Of a DNA stretch of 5,381 nt, positions 5,356 through 5,381 are shown one piece after another. The position numbers were made by a program, and so were the translations under genes. The notes below the pieces were generated by a model that had not been told where the DNA came from, did not search any database, and worked only from the letters and a program-made list of their open reading frames with translations. The stretch comes from Nitrospinota bacterium. Its GTDB lineage: Bacteria; Tectomicrobia; Entotheonellia; J063. Every line of letters begins with the position of its first letter. Within the stretch, counting starts at the first letter, position 1. The DNA lies in assembly GCA_003696125.1 (NCBI GenBank), contig RFHZ01000057.1, forward strand, positions 1 to 5,381. The letters are read 5' to 3'.

Positions 5356-5381
5356 CCGGTGCCCGTCGACTCACCCCTGGA

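Noticed and set aside
5192-5374. 60-codon minus-strand frame upstream of and overlapping the glycosyltransferase start
   Set aside because: It overlaps the glycosyltransferase N terminus in another frame, spans the putative terminator hairpin and has no recognisable content.

Overview
The window is GC-rich, densely packed bacterial chromosome with six protein genes, no RNA genes, no mobile elements and no CRISPR array. Its lineage cannot be fixed from sequence alone. A UGA-recoded selenoprotein of the GrdB-like family, a TIGR04283-type glycosyltransferase and a diverged YchF-type P-loop protein together suggest an anaerobic, selenium-using bacterium, perhaps a Desulfobacterota-like lineage (low-confidence inference).

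Layout, left to right. Positions 1-112 are an AT-rich leader with promoter-like signals on both strands. A YchF/OLA1-related NTPase (113-1192, +) follows. It converges, across a 29-bp gap, on a leftward pair: endonuclease III (nth, 2078-2752, -) followed 13 bp later by an MBL-fold hydrolase with a LACTB2-like winged-helix tail (1222-2064, -). Between nth and the next rightward gene is a 105-bp spacer. It carries a long imperfect palindrome that forms two face-to-face promoters, the -35 of each overlapping the -10 of the other. Rightward comes an orphan PqqB-like MBL-fold protein (2858-3703, +) whose zinc motif reads THAHIGH. Its stop codon shares the 4-bp palindrome TTAA with the stop of the next, leftward gene. 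That leftward pair is a GT2 glycosyltransferase (4519-5226, -) and, 27 bp downstream, a selenoprotein of the glycine/sarcosine/betaine reductase selenoprotein B family (3700-4491, -). The last ~150 bp hold an upstream leader and a terminator-like hairpin for a gene beyond the right edge.

The main result is the selenoprotein. A conventional gene call would break it at the in-frame TGA at 3973-3975 into a 172-residue protein and an orphan C-terminal piece. Read through, the two halves make one continuous 263-residue protein with a UxxC redox motif (Sec173-Ala-Leu-Cys176). A SECIS-like hairpin with a GGUGG loop follows the UGA directly. The neighbouring glycosyltransferase belongs to a family named for association with radical-SAM/selenodomain and arsenosugar clusters, so the pair may be a small selenium-linked module. 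The other genes (DNA repair, two unrelated MBL hydrolases, translation-associated NTPase) look like housekeeping or accessory functions with no evident shared pathway.
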